Shown in pieces: positions 25,195 to 36,739 of a stretch of DNA of 64,000 nt; the stretch's first letter is position 1; every line of letters starts with the position of its first letter. The notes below the pieces were generated by a model. The model was not told where the DNA came from, searched no databases, and was given only the letters and a program-made list of their open reading frames with translations. The DNA lies in NCBI GenBank assembly GCA_028023455.1, contig JAQFVV010006337.1, positions 855,001 through 919,000 on the forward strand, read 5' to 3'. The position numbers and the translations under genes were made by a program. This stretch comes from Epiperipatus broadwayi. Its lineage: Eukaryota > Onychophora > Udeonychophora > Euonychophora > Peripatidae.

Positions 25195-26809
25195 AAAACG
25201 AAAGCATTAATTTATTCTACTGATCTAGATTTAGAAACAAAGATCCAGCTTACTCCCAGGGAAAAATCTTCTTTTTATTCAAAATTATATGGTTTACAAA
25301 AAATTAATAAACCAGATATTCCATTGAGACCGATTATAAGTGCAGTTGGTTCACCAACACAGACACTAACTCGTTTTTGACTTCTTATTAACAGCCACAT
25401 TTAACAGAAATGTTATCATATGTTAAAGATGCCAATCATTTTCTTGAACTTATCCAGAATATTAAATTGACTAAGAATGATATATTTGGTAAGTTTTGAT
25501 ATTGTTTCACTTTTTACTAGTGTACCTGTAAATGAAGCTATTCAAGTTTTAAAAAATATTCAATTACTTATTTTCTGTGGTTTTGATTGAACACTGCTTA
25601 TCAAATACATTTTTTTTGTTTTTGATGGGCAAATGTATAAACAAACATCAGGTCTAGCTATGGGTTCACCAATTTCTCCAGCATTAGCTTTTATTTTTAT
25701 GGAGGATTTGGAAAATAAAATTTTGACTTCAGCAATTAAAAATCCATTTATATGGCTGAGGTATGTTGATGGTACCTTTGTTATTTGGCCTCGTGGTAAG
25801 CATGCTCTTGATGACTTTTTTAATTTTTTAAACTCTTTACACAACAATATCAGATTTACTATGGAAATAGAAAATAATAACCAATTACCTTTTTTAGATG
25901 TTTTAATTAAAAGAAGGAAAGATGGTTCTTTATCTCATGGTATACATCAAAAACTAACACCAACTGGGAGGTATCTATATTTTTTTTCTCATCACCATCC
26001 TGCACAACTATTTTCAGTGGCAAAGACATTGTTGGATAGAACTAAGAGATTTTCTGATGATAGCCATTTTCTCCAGGATATTTCTGCTACTAAAAAAATG
26101 CTTCTTAATAATGGTTTTAATTACAGAATTATTAATAGGGCTTATACATATAAAAAGAAAAAAGATTTTGATACATCAGAAATTAAAAAAATGTTGCCAT
26201 ATATAATAACATTTTAAAGAATAATATCCACATAGTTTACACTACTTTTAAAAAAATTAATGAAATATTTCCACTTCCTAAAGACAAAATTTCTTTGGAG
26301 TGTCATGGTGTATATGAAATTCCATGTAGGGTCTGTTCACATACATATATTGGACAGACTAATCATAGAATAAATATTAGAAAGGAAGAACACATTTTGG
26401 CAGTCAGAGAAAAATCCAATTCATCAGCTCTTTATTCTCATATAAAATTAACTAATCATGATATTAATTTTGATAAAACAAATATTCTAGCAAAAATTGA
26501 ACAATATGACCAGAGATTGCTAAGAGAAGCTATAGATATTTTTAAAAGGCCCAACAGCATAAATGAAAGGTGTGAATTAAAGAAGATTAACAACATTTGG
26601 AAGAAGCTATTGGAAGACAAAATAAATTTTAGAACTTCTCAATCAATAAAATTTAAGTATGAGAAAAAACAAAAAGATAAAAACGATTTTAAATCTCATA
26701 CGCATTCCTATGATTTGAGAAAGAGAACGCTTTGAGGAAGGTACTTGTTATTGTACTGAAATGTCAGTTATTAACTATTTTACCACGTGGAATATCCTAA
26801 AAATAGACA
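25195..26809 (+). pseudogene. Penelope-like element, family 2, right (plus) arm of a head-to-head pair
   Basis: Plus-strand partner of the left arm. It opens with KTKALIYSTDLDLETKIQLT and a LYGLQKINKPDIPLRPI block (about 25195-25340). At 25633-26217 it reads YKQTSGLAMGSPISPALAF, LRYVDGTFVIW and NNQLPFLDVLIKRRKDGSL. The catalytic YVDD has become YVDG, so the polymerase is dead. At 26295-26735 the nuclease half is preserved: GVYEIPCRVC, TYIGQTNHR and KEEHILAVREKSNSSALYSH, then a basic C-terminus ending SYDLRKRTL. Relative to the left arm, a 23-base deletion near 26205 shifts the frame between the two halves. The tail after the stop (GGAATATCC and flanks) also matches the left arm. Confidence 0.9.
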
Positions 26810-26814
26810 CGAAG

Positions 26815-27090
26815 ATAATTAATAAAATTTATATGTAAATAAAAATGTTTACATTATTCGAATCACTTTTTTGCTAGAAATAGGTTCTGAGTGTAAATAT
26901 TTTTTATTTAAATATAAGAGGAATACTGCTTTACTTAAACTTGATGTGATAATTGCTCAAGTCTCAAAATATATTTCATATATACTTTACCATTGCACAA
27001 AAACGATTAGGCCAATGCTCTTTCATTGTTATAATTAATAAATTTTATATGTAAATAAAAAATATTTACATTTCCCAATCACTTTTATTT
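26815..27090. repeat. Pair of about 60-bp direct repeats
   Basis: TTATATGTAAATAAAAA-type sequence with a following ...AATCACTTTT block occurs at about 26815-26872 and again at about 27029-27088. It lies just beyond the PLE tail. Its origin is unknown. Confidence 0.7.
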
Positions 27091-27245
27091 AAATATCCTA
27101 ACTTATATAAAAAGTAACATATTATTATTAATAATTTTAAAATAACATTTATTTTTTAAATATTGCTTTATAATTACAGTAATTCTGCATATGATGAAAT
27201 TATGGTTATCAATGATATTTTACAGAATTTAAATGTTTTACTCAA

Positions 27246-27312
27246 TTTAGAGTACTGGTAGAGTAGCTGACTCAAGAGTGGGAAGACTTAGAATCAATTC
27301 CAATGCTGTCTT
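27246..27312 (+). repeat. tRNA-derived SINE-like head
   Basis: TACTGGTAGAGTAGCTGACT resembles a tRNA D-arm with its A box. GAATCAATTCC, about 35 bases on, resembles a B box. A T-rich stretch follows. The stems do not close well enough for a functional tRNA. Confidence 0.5.
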
Positions 27313-27892
27313 TCTCTTTTTTTTATTATGCCATATTATTTTTTATCTGTTTTACTAAATAGATTTTTCTATTTTTAATAAAGATGTTACCTTTTTATAT
27401 GCTGTATTATCTTTTTGCATATTTTACTAAACAGATTTTTCTTGGATATGAACTCAGATTTGTTCTCTAGCTAAAATCTCATAATTGATCTATAATCCAA
27501 GTTACAATCCAAATTTAAGGAAAATAGAATTAATAAAAAACAATTTTTAAAAAGATATTAAATGCCAAAATATTTAATTCTTAACTAATTTCATGGTAGC
27601 AATATTATTTAATGCAAACTCCTACATGATTGCACTATTGACAAAGTCTAAAAAAATGTATCTAGTGAAACTAAACAAGTATTTGATTTTTTAAAAAATT
27701 TTCGAACATAACCTATGAATAAACAAAATAAAATGCAAAGCACTTTAATTGCTTTTAAAAAGGTATTGAATAAATAATCTAAGTATGAAAATTTACATTT
27801 TTCCTTAAATAAATCCTGGCTAAATCCCTAATTGTCAAACTATATAATAAAGTATGATATATAATAACAGGACTTGTAATTCAATGAAACAC
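27313..27892. other. AT-rich spacer
   Basis: Contains a twice-repeated phrase (TTTACTAAAYAGATTTTTC near 27352 and 27423), perhaps the remains of a SINE body. No gene seen. Confidence 0.5.
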
Positions 27893-28752
27893 ATTCACTG
27901 TGACTATTAAAAATAATTAATTTTTATCCATAAATAATATGCTTAGCATACTTTCAACAATTCAACATTATAACAGATGATGTCTGTTATATCAGGGTAT
28001 TTAAATATTCTCTGTGAAAATGTAAATTATTTAAATTTACATAAATTCTATTTTTTGACAATGGAATACTAGTTTCTTTCTTATTAATAGTGTGCATGTT
28101 ATTGGCTGCATTCCAGGCTTCCTCAACTTTGTGCTCTCTTTTATTTCTTTCAGAATACACTATACTTGCCTTGTCTTTGACTTGGATTCTGTGTTGGTTT
28201 TGGCCTAATTATAAAGATATTGTGCTGGGAAACCCTAGTTTCAAAATTTGCACATGATTCACTGAAGTAAACAACCTTGCAAATAGATTTCTTGCATTTG
28301 ATTTTGTAAAAAATTTGAGGAACCTACTCCAGGGGTAGCCTGTTTTTGGTGTAATTTAATATGGGTGGGGTATGAAATCTGGTATATCCATCAGAGCAAA
28401 TTTTACTTAAGATTCATGATGCTCTGTTATGGTTATGTCTTTGAGTCACTGAGGGACAATATAGTGTATTTAGAATGAGATGACATAAAGTGCAAAGTCA
28501 AAAAATTCTGATATATAGGCAATAATGTACACACTATTAATAAGAAAGAGACTTGTATTTCTTTATCAAATAAGTGGATTATGTAAACTATATAATTTAC
28601 ATTTTTTCAGGGAATATTTAAATACTCTGGGATAACAAACATAATCTGCTATAATGTTAGATTCCTATGAATAGATTAGTAGATAGTTGAAAGCATGCTA
28701 TAAATATTATTTACAGATAAAAAATAATTATTTTCTTAATAGACTCGGTGAA
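27893..28752. mobile_element. Foldback element with about 200-bp terminal inverted repeats
   Basis: Sequence from 27893 inward is matched by the complement of sequence from 28752 inward. Shared blocks include CTATTAA at the edges, GCATRCTTTCAAC, TAACATTATARCAGA, GTATTTAAATATTC, ATGTAAATTAT and CTTTCTTATTAATAGTGTG. Identity by eye is roughly 75-80%. The interior (28090-28500) is less AT-rich and has no open frame, so this is a non-autonomous DNA-transposon-like unit. The outer bases (TTCACTG on the left, CGGTGAA on the right) could be the termini. I see no clear target-site duplication. Confidence 0.7.
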
Positions 28753-31700
28753 CTTGTTTACATCAAATTACAAGTGCTGGAATAAAAGAAAGTAAATAAA
28801 TATTAAATAATAAGAATTAGTTATTAATAAGAATTAAAAAATAATATAATAGTGTAAATATTTTGTTATTGAATGAAAACAAGAGAATTTATTTTTGTTA
28901 TTAGAAAATGTAAACAAGTTATTTATATGAAAGGCTCTAAATTAAAAGTAACTAATGTATTTTTAAAACAAATAACTTTTTAATAAGAAAATGCTAATAA
29001 AATGTAACAACTATATCAGCTATGTTATTTAAAATTGACTTAGTTTGATGGTATTAATGAAATATAAAAATTATATCAATAATCAATATAAGTACAAAAT
29101 TTTAAAATTTTGGATTATATTGGAATGACACCACATAAAATTTAAATAATAGTGTAAATATTTTATCATTAAAGAAATTTCCTTTTCTAATAGAAAATAT
29201 AAATAAATTCATGCATGAGAGATTTTGAATCAATTTTCAAATAAACAAGAACTATTTTTAATGAATTATTGACCTACTGATTAAAGTTGATCTAAATATT
29301 GGTTCAGAAAGAATAATGGAGATAAACCAGTCTCTCTTTTTTTCTATGCAAGATGAAGCTCAGAAGCAAAGCATTCCAAAGAATTATATTTTGGCTGAGA
29401 TAATATTTTTAATAACCAAGTAAGTACACTAGAATTTCTTATATAATATCAGAGTCATCTCAAGAAGGGAAAGGGAACAGTGCAATGATTTTGTAGATGT
29501 GTGTTGTAGTGGTGGTTCTTTTAAATATAATAAAAATAATTAGATATTTAAAAAATTATCTTATTTGCAGATATTTTCTATCACTACTAACAATTTCACA
29601 GAATTATTCAAAAAATAATATAGAAAACTTTTGATAGAAAAAATTAAAAATTTCATATTCACTAAATAAATAATTTTGTTTTAAAGTATTATTTAATTAT
29701 TGTTTCAAAAATTATTTTTTTAAACATTAATTTGTTTTATTTTAGCATGTGTTATTCTCCGTGATTATTTTATAAAAATAAATAAAACATTAAATGACCA
29801 AAGCCATATTTTCAAGTTTTTCTTGTGAAAGTAATAGGAAAAAATGTTTTTTAACTTACAAATATTATTTCATAGGGGAGAGTGCTAAAATTTACTTTGC
29901 ACGAGAGCATCTCTTATCTATGCAGTGGCACTATATATATATATATATATATATATTTACCTGTGTGCATGTTAAATCTGAAAGTTTTTCCAAACAATTT
30001 TTACTGATCAATATATTTGTTTGTTATGGAAAACAATAATTTACAATAGGATTCATTTTTCTAACATGCTTCTCTTTAAATCCATGTGTTTATTTATCTA
30101 TGACATCATTGCAGTTTAGTTTTACAAATTTGTTGTCATTCTTTAGTCCTGATTGAGAGATAAACTACAGGGTATCTACACAACTTAGGTCTGGACACAG
30201 CATATTTCTTGATACCATAGGCAACAAATTACAATTTAAGGCTTCATATTAGATCTTGTGACATTATTTATTTTTCATAGTATTTTATGGCTGATGTATA
30301 TCTAATAGTTCTTAGCTCATCAGCTTGAAAAACTTATAAACCTAAATATGATATTATTTTTTAATGAGAATATATTGACAAGAATGCTTCCATGCTGGTA
30401 ACTTGCTTCTTTACTTGTGCAAATTAAAGAATAAGATTTTTTTATGCAGTTGGTGTTTACTGTTAGACCACTGTTGAATGTTCTAATACCCTTTTTTCCC
30501 CAATAACGTTATTATTTTTAGTAAACAGTACATAATTAATTATTTAAGCCATAACATGACTGAAGTTTGAAACTCTGAAAATTTGTTAAAATGCCTATCT
30601 TTTAAAATGCTTTTTATTATTTTTCTATGTCAGATATATCTTTACATCAACAAATTTGTTTTAGAAATCTCAGAAACTTTTCTGCCTATTTGCCCAAGAT
30701 GTGTTTCAAAATATCCGTGACTTTTTACTTTGTTTTTCAAATTCTTAACTATTTTATGCCTTCATGAACAATAATTAGTTTTTTAAATTGTACCTAGAGT
30801 TTTAAAATATTTATCTACATAAAATGAGTTACGATGTAAGACACAAACAATTAATTAAAACTGACTTATCTAGGAAAATACATGAAAATGTCCATTATAC
30901 TTTAAATTTTTACATCTACAAAGTTTATTATAATCTTTCAATTAATATATATTAAAAACATATCATATAGAGTGCACTTTTTTCATTGATTTCAGCATCT
31001 ACATGAATTTTTGGAACCAAATATTATGAATGTGGTAGTTCTGTTGCACTTGTTTAAAGGTTTAACAGCATGTGGACTGAATGAGAAATAATGTAGCTGT
31101 GTATTTAACAAAATGTTTTAAATCACCATTAGTTTACAGAAGTTGATACTTTCTATCTTTAAGATTCTATTATTAATCTCAAAAAAAAAAGCCATTTCAA
31201 TACTGAATTACTTTTATATCTAATAGTAAAAAAACATATTATAATATTGCTATTAATTGTATTTTTATTTTTATATTTACGAAGTAAATAAATAATCTGG
31301 CTAAACAAAAATTAAATTAAATTAAACAAAAATAAAACAATATCTTAATTTAAATTTAATTATAAAATAGTATTCAAAAAGGTAAACTTTTTATTAAAAA
31401 AAAAAATAGAATAACGATAAGAACAAAAAATAAACTGAATGCCAGAGCAGAATACAGACAAAGTTAAGTAAACAACTTAAAAATAATAAGACTCAAACCT
31501 AAATTTTGAATAGCTAACATTTAACTCTTTATTTACTTTATCAGAAAAGTGAAAACTTACATTATTTGTCCATTGTAGGATGAAGGCTGGTATAATAAGT
31601 TTGTTTTTTTATGAAGCAAACAATTTAGACTAATATTTCAGAAATTTTAAGTGAATTAGAAAATATTACATTCCTTTGTTGTTTAAAAAAAGAAAAAAGA

Positions 31701-32204
31701 TAATAGTATAATTTTTATTGTATTAAAGTCGTTTTTTCAAAGTTCTATATATATAAAGTATTTGCTCTACAGATGATGAAGTAGTCAAATGATTTTTTAC
31801 ATTGCCCTACCAAGAGTGCCTGCTGTTTTGTAGGATAAGTTGCTGGCTCATCATAGGCTAGATATTATTTCTATATAAAAAGTCTTATTGATTTTCCTTT
31901 TTCTGTGATAATGCAGTTGTGTGTTTGTACACAATATTTCCATCCTTTAACTACACACATAGTATTTCTGATTCTAATTCTATTTCTTTTTTTTAATCTC
32001 AAGCCCTCAAAAATAAAGAAAGCAATGACAATAATTTGCTTAGTAAAATGACAGTCCTTGATTGTGATCTTTTCTTGAGGCAATGAATGAGTCAGTTTGA
32101 AACTAGATTGGGGTGAAACAGAAGTTTGATTGGCAAAGATTGTTGGTTGAGACACCCTTATTTAGGGATCACCTTGCTCACATATGGAAAAAACGGCCAA
32201 CTTA
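28753..32204. other. AT-rich intergenic DNA, no gene
   Basis: CpG-poor, AT-rich DNA with a short (AT)n at 29933-29956. The frames at 29794-30039 and 31871-32155 have no recognisable motif. A SINE-like fragment lies at 31485-31560. Confidence 0.5.
31485..31560 (-). repeat. Possible tRNA-derived SINE fragment
   Basis: On the minus strand GTTAAATGTTAGCTATTC precedes AGGTTTGAGTC, a good B-box match, with a T-rich end after it. A similar GGTTTGAATCTTATTA occurs on the minus strand near 40525-40540. The rest is too decayed to be sure. Confidence 0.35.
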
Positions 32205-33229
32205 TAGAGATTCATCATAAGAAAAACTAATTTTAAAATTCAGGAGTTAGAATTTAGGTAAGGTAATTACAATGACTTTGTGCTTGTTACCTCATGATCC
32301 TCCAGAATGATAGTATAGACAAATCTTATGTGGAGGCAGCTTTCTTTGACTTTTAGATAGGCAGATTCTAATTAAGCTGAAGGCATTTTTTTGGTCTCGG
32401 TGGTTGTCTAATGGCATGGACACTCTTAATTGGAAGGGGCTATATCACTGCATGGCAAAGAAATGAGATAAATATTGAGGGAAAGGCAGCTTGGGTCCAA
32501 ACCAATTCAAAAATCAAAGGATGTGCAGTAGGTTAGCAACAGTAGACCAAACTCTAACACAATACATTTTCAGCCCTATTTATACTTTTTTAATTATTTA
32601 AAAAATGCTTTTACTTAAAATTCATAACTCAAACAAAATCATTAATCTACAGAAATATTTTCTCTGTTGTTATTGGAGATGCAATCACTAGATAACTGTT
32701 CAAAAATAAATTCAAATCAATTTCCAGATTGGAAATAGATTTGACAAAAATGTTTGCAGCTAAATTAAAATCCATTAGCTTTGTTTTAATTTTACTTTCA
32801 TTAAAACTTTGATTAAAATTCATTTTCAAACCCTGAAACAATAAAATGTTTCCACCCTTTTAATTACTTTTGGACAGTTAATGGTTGCATCTTCCATCTT
32901 GAATTTTTATTTAACTATATAAAAAAAATGATTGCAAACTAAAATAAAATATAATTTTAAAAGATACAAAATTATTTACAATATTTAATGTTTGTAATTA
33001 TATATGTATGCTCCTATAATATATGTATATATCTGAGTCACATCTAGTGATGATAATATTAAAATAATTAAGAAAATTTTATTTATGATCTATATTTATA
33101 AATCTTATAAATGCTCCTCAGAAATACACATATAACTTATATACATATGACTAAAAGGAGCAGGATGAAATGGGGGTTAAGTGGTAGAATAGTGGAGCTC
33201 TATCTTGGCCTAAGATTGACTGCTTTACA
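32205..33229 (-). repeat. 3' LTR of the Ty3/gypsy element
   Basis: About 1 kb repeated in the same orientation at 42262-43269. The central 300 bases are about 96% identical and the rest more diverged. On the minus strand the repeat starts TGTAAAGCAGTC directly after a purine tract (AGTGAGGGAG, complement of 33230-33239), as a 3' LTR should. A TATAAATA box followed by GGGCTG (complement of 32577-32584) is kept in both copies. The far end has no clear CA, so the 32205 edge is approximate. Confidence 0.7.
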
Positions 33230-33559
33230 CTCCCTCACTTAAAATAACAGAAAAAAATGAAGAAAAAAAAATGACTTTACTTAGAACCCATTTGCTACTC
33301 AATAACAACCAATTTTCTTTCAGAATTATAACCATTTTCTTAATATGTTCTTATCTAAATCTTTATGACAGTGTCTTTTCTCCTTTACATTTAAGGATTC
33401 TGGACTTATTTTTCCAATTTTATTGTTTAAGAGCCTAGATTGATTATCTATTATTGCTAACTATGTTTAAACTATTTCAATTATTGCCCAAGAAGATTCT
33501 GTTCTCTTTTCATCAAGTTACAAGTCCTACACAATCAATTATTACATCCAACCATTTTT

Positions 33560-34530
33560 TTTCTTTTTCCCTGGGTCTACATCCATCCAAATTTTTTTCA
33601 TTACTACTTCCCTGGGTCTGGAGGTACATATGGCTTTGATTGTCTGATGTTAAACATTCCTTTTATACCTTGGGCTTTTTCCAACATGAAAAGCATTTCC
33701 ATGACATTTTCACTGGATCGGGTATGGTTCATGATAAAGAGGGGAAATTTTCTTGAATTCTTTCTTGGTGGAGTTGCTGGATTTCTGTGCCCTTAACCAT
33801 ACTTGGTCACCTTCATGGAATTGGTGACTTGGAATAGTCCCCTTTTTACCTATAAGTTGGCCATTTTTTCCATATGTGAGCAGGTGTCTTCATGATCTTT
33901 GTCTGGATTGATTATTATATTGTCCCTTGATAACATGTGATTAAATATCTCTGGACATGCTTTCCCATAATGTAGCCTTTTTGGGGTAAACCCTGTCAAC
34001 TCATTGACTATATGGCTAATATACTTCACTATTTCCTCAGTTTTCTTTACCCATTCTCGATAATTGGATGATGTATATGTATGAAAAAGTGTATTGATCT
34101 CTCTCATAACCCCGTTTGCATGGGTTAGATTGGGGATTTCTGATGAACATCAAATTAATATTGTATTGTGATCCAGGTATTTACTTTGAGGTAAACATGG
34201 AGTCATGATTTCACAGTATTGAATCTGGTTTTTTTCACCTCAAAGAATTGTTTTTCCTGGAGTACCCAAATAGCATTTTCTGTGTTGGCTGACCTAACAA
34301 GATAAGCATGTACATATTTAGAAAATACATCATATGCAATCTACAAGTACTAAAATCTTTGAAATTCTTGCAAAGGGCCATAATTATCCACTGGCAACAG
34401 TTTATTGGGTTTTGATGCCATAATTGTTTGTAAAGTCCCAGTATATGATTTATTCAAAAATTTGTTCTGGGCACATTTAGTGCATTTACACAGTACATTG
34501 ACAAATTTGGGCATTTATACCTGGCTAGTA
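33560..34530 (-). pseudogene. Ty3/gypsy integrase remnant
   Basis: On the minus strand, CKCTKCAQNKF (complement of about 34457-34492) is the Cys pair of the zinc-binding N-terminal domain. LLPVDNYGPLQEF (about 34363-34401) is the start of the catalytic core with its first Asp. DVFSKYVHAYLV (about 34294-34333) follows in the core. At 33850-34107, NELTGFTPKRLHYGKACPEI matches the late core helix region. After it come VWLRAQKSS and basic segments typical of the C-terminal domain. The parts lie in different frames and stops interrupt them, so no active enzyme is made. Confidence 0.8.
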
Positions 34531-35049
34531 GAATTGGCACTTGATAGCCTCTTTGTTTTTCTTGGTCAATAGTATCCCAAATGTCATGCATGTTATTGAT
34601 TATCTTACTTCTTAGCTTACTGGGGGTTATTTTTTTCCAAGGGTTATTTTGACTTTTTAGAGCAATCTGCAAAATTCCACCTTTTAATTGATATTGTGAG
34701 TATCATTTTCCAAGGGGTTTTAACTGCTCATCATGATTTTATTGTAAGATATGGATATTTCATTGGTACTATGATTCAGTATCTTGCCAGTACTGGAGAT
34801 TTTTAAAGTTGGATTCTATGGGTATATGTCTGGTAGCGGTCATGATCATCACAGCTTAGTTCACCAATTCAGGGTTACTCAATTTCATGAGCACTGCATG
34901 GTGACTCAATATATCTGCCACTATGTTTTCAGGCATGGAACAGTATATAACCCTATGTCTAAAATTTTGTAGAGTAAAACTCTATCTGATAAGGCGGTCA
35001 TTTGATAAGAAGCTATAGCATATGTGGTCTGTTATAATAATAACTTTGA

Positions 35050-36250
35050 ACTCTAGCAGAAAGAGAGTGAATTTTTGGCATGGCCATACAATTGTGAGTG
35101 CCTCCTATTGGTAGTACTATAATTAATCTCAGATCCTTTTAAAGTTCTGCTACTAAAGTAGAGTATTTGATGTTCTCCATCATTCTCTATCTGGAACAGC
35201 ACTGCTCCCAAACTCTTCTTACTACAATCAGTTTGGTCTTAAAAGAGTTGCTTAAAATCTAGGTGATGGAACATAACTGCTTGAAGAAAATTTCCTTTAA
35301 TGGTCCTGATCATGAGCAAATGTTGACTCCCATTTTTTATCCTTGCATATCAAGTTTACCAAATTGTTTGTTTTACAAGCAAATTCTGGATAAAACTTGT
35401 GATAAAAATTACACAGGCCCAGGCAGGATCAGACCTGCTTTCATGTTATTGGGGTAAAATAAAATTTCTATTGCCTCAATTTTTTTCAGGGTACACCTTG
35501 ATATCTTTTTCACTAATGATATGTCCTAAGAAGGAAATCTCCTTAATTGCAAAGCAACTATTTTCCATATTAATGTAATGTTGTCTTGCTCACACTCCCT
35601 AAAAATAATGCCAGGTATTTAAGGTGTTCATGAATATTCTTTGATGATATTGTCAACATAACAGACCTTATGTATCTGTATCTGCTCAGATATTACCTGA
35701 CATAAGCAATGCATAATGTAAGTCCCACTATTAATGAGTGTAAAGGGCACTCTTTTAAATTATGTGGCTATCACCATTTATATTGAAAAGCAGTGTGTTT
35801 TTGGTCCCATGCATTAGAGGCCATTTGCTAATAGTTAACAATCAGATCCCAAAGTGGAAAAAAATGGTTTTCCCTGCCAGCTGGACAAGAATTTCTTGGA
35901 TTGGGGAAGGTATATCCCTTTCAGGTATGGTCATAATATTTAACTGCCTGGCATAAAGGCTTAATCAGATATCTCCATTTTTTACAACAACTAGGGGATT
36001 ATTAAATTGTGACAGGCTAAGTTCTATGATACCCCATTTCATCATTTGTTCAATTTGTTTGTCTACTTTATCCCTTTATTGAAAAGGGATTAAGTAGATC
36101 TTGCACTGAGTATTTGATTTTTCCTTGATCCTAATTCAATGCATATACCCTGTAATTTTCCCAAGGGTATTAGAGAATATGTGTTAAGTAATTTTGTAAG
36201 TGTTTTTTTATTTGTGCTTTGTCTCTTGGCTTTTCCATTGATGAGACTTG
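35050..36250 (-). pseudogene. Ty3/gypsy reverse transcriptase and RNase H remnant
   Basis: Minus-strand translation shows FLGHIIS (complement of about 35513-35533), the conserved end of the gypsy reverse transcriptase fold. It then shows TDCSKKSLGAVLFQ (about 35190-35238), the RNase H start with its catalytic Asp, and YFSSRTLKGSEINYST (about 35111-35160), the following RNase H block. The palm motifs upstream are heavily damaged: a FFHFGI-like piece stands for motif A, and the YVDD region is interrupted by stops near 35650. The order fits between the protease (36317) and the integrase. Confidence 0.75.
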
Positions 36251-36316
36251 TACCTTTGCTGTAATTAGCACCAGATCTATGGGCTGAATCATGCAGCTTC
36301 TGTTTTCAAATCCTGT

Positions 36317-36600
36317 CTACTGATTGGCTTCAAATTTAAAGGGTTCCTGATGGACATAGCAGGTGTTATTGGGGTAATCTATAACACATTCATGTTGGGT
36401 TAAAAAATTGGATCCCAACATCATATTGTATATTAGGTCTGACATTATTAAAAAGGTGTGACCTAAAAATTTATTATTGAGCTTGACTCCTAACCACACT
36501 TTATATCTATCATTTATCAGTCTTTTCTCATTGGCTATAGTAAGGTAAATGGTGCACATAGGGAACTGCATGACCGGATTTCCTTGTCTTTTGAAGTCAC
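36317..36600 (-). pseudogene. Ty3/gypsy retropepsin-like protease remnant
   Basis: The minus strand reads HTFLIMSDLIYNMMLGSNFL then ECVIDYPNNTCYV. These match the second half of a retropepsin (hydrophobic strand, ILG-x-NFL helix, ID strand). The catalytic Asp-Ser/Thr-Gly is not visible in frame; that part would lie just upstream, near 36600-36700, where the frame is broken. It lies between gag and reverse transcriptase as expected. Confidence 0.65.
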
Positions 36601-36739
36601 AACCAGGATTTTGACCTTGTCAATATTTGGCTCCCCAAATCCAATAATATCTCCATCCACTGGATGCCAACTATTCCCTTCATGATAGAGATTACATTTA
36701 ATCCAGTCTTATCCCCCAGAAACTTTCCCTTCCTAGATG

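Noticed and set aside
30295-30320. CTGATGAG on the minus strand with a nearby hairpin
   Set aside because: No GAAA follows the hairpin, so it is a chance match.
32647-32841. Small protein conserved in both LTRs (also 42719-42904, minus)
   Set aside because: The similarity follows from LTR identity. Non-coding parts of the LTR are equally conserved.
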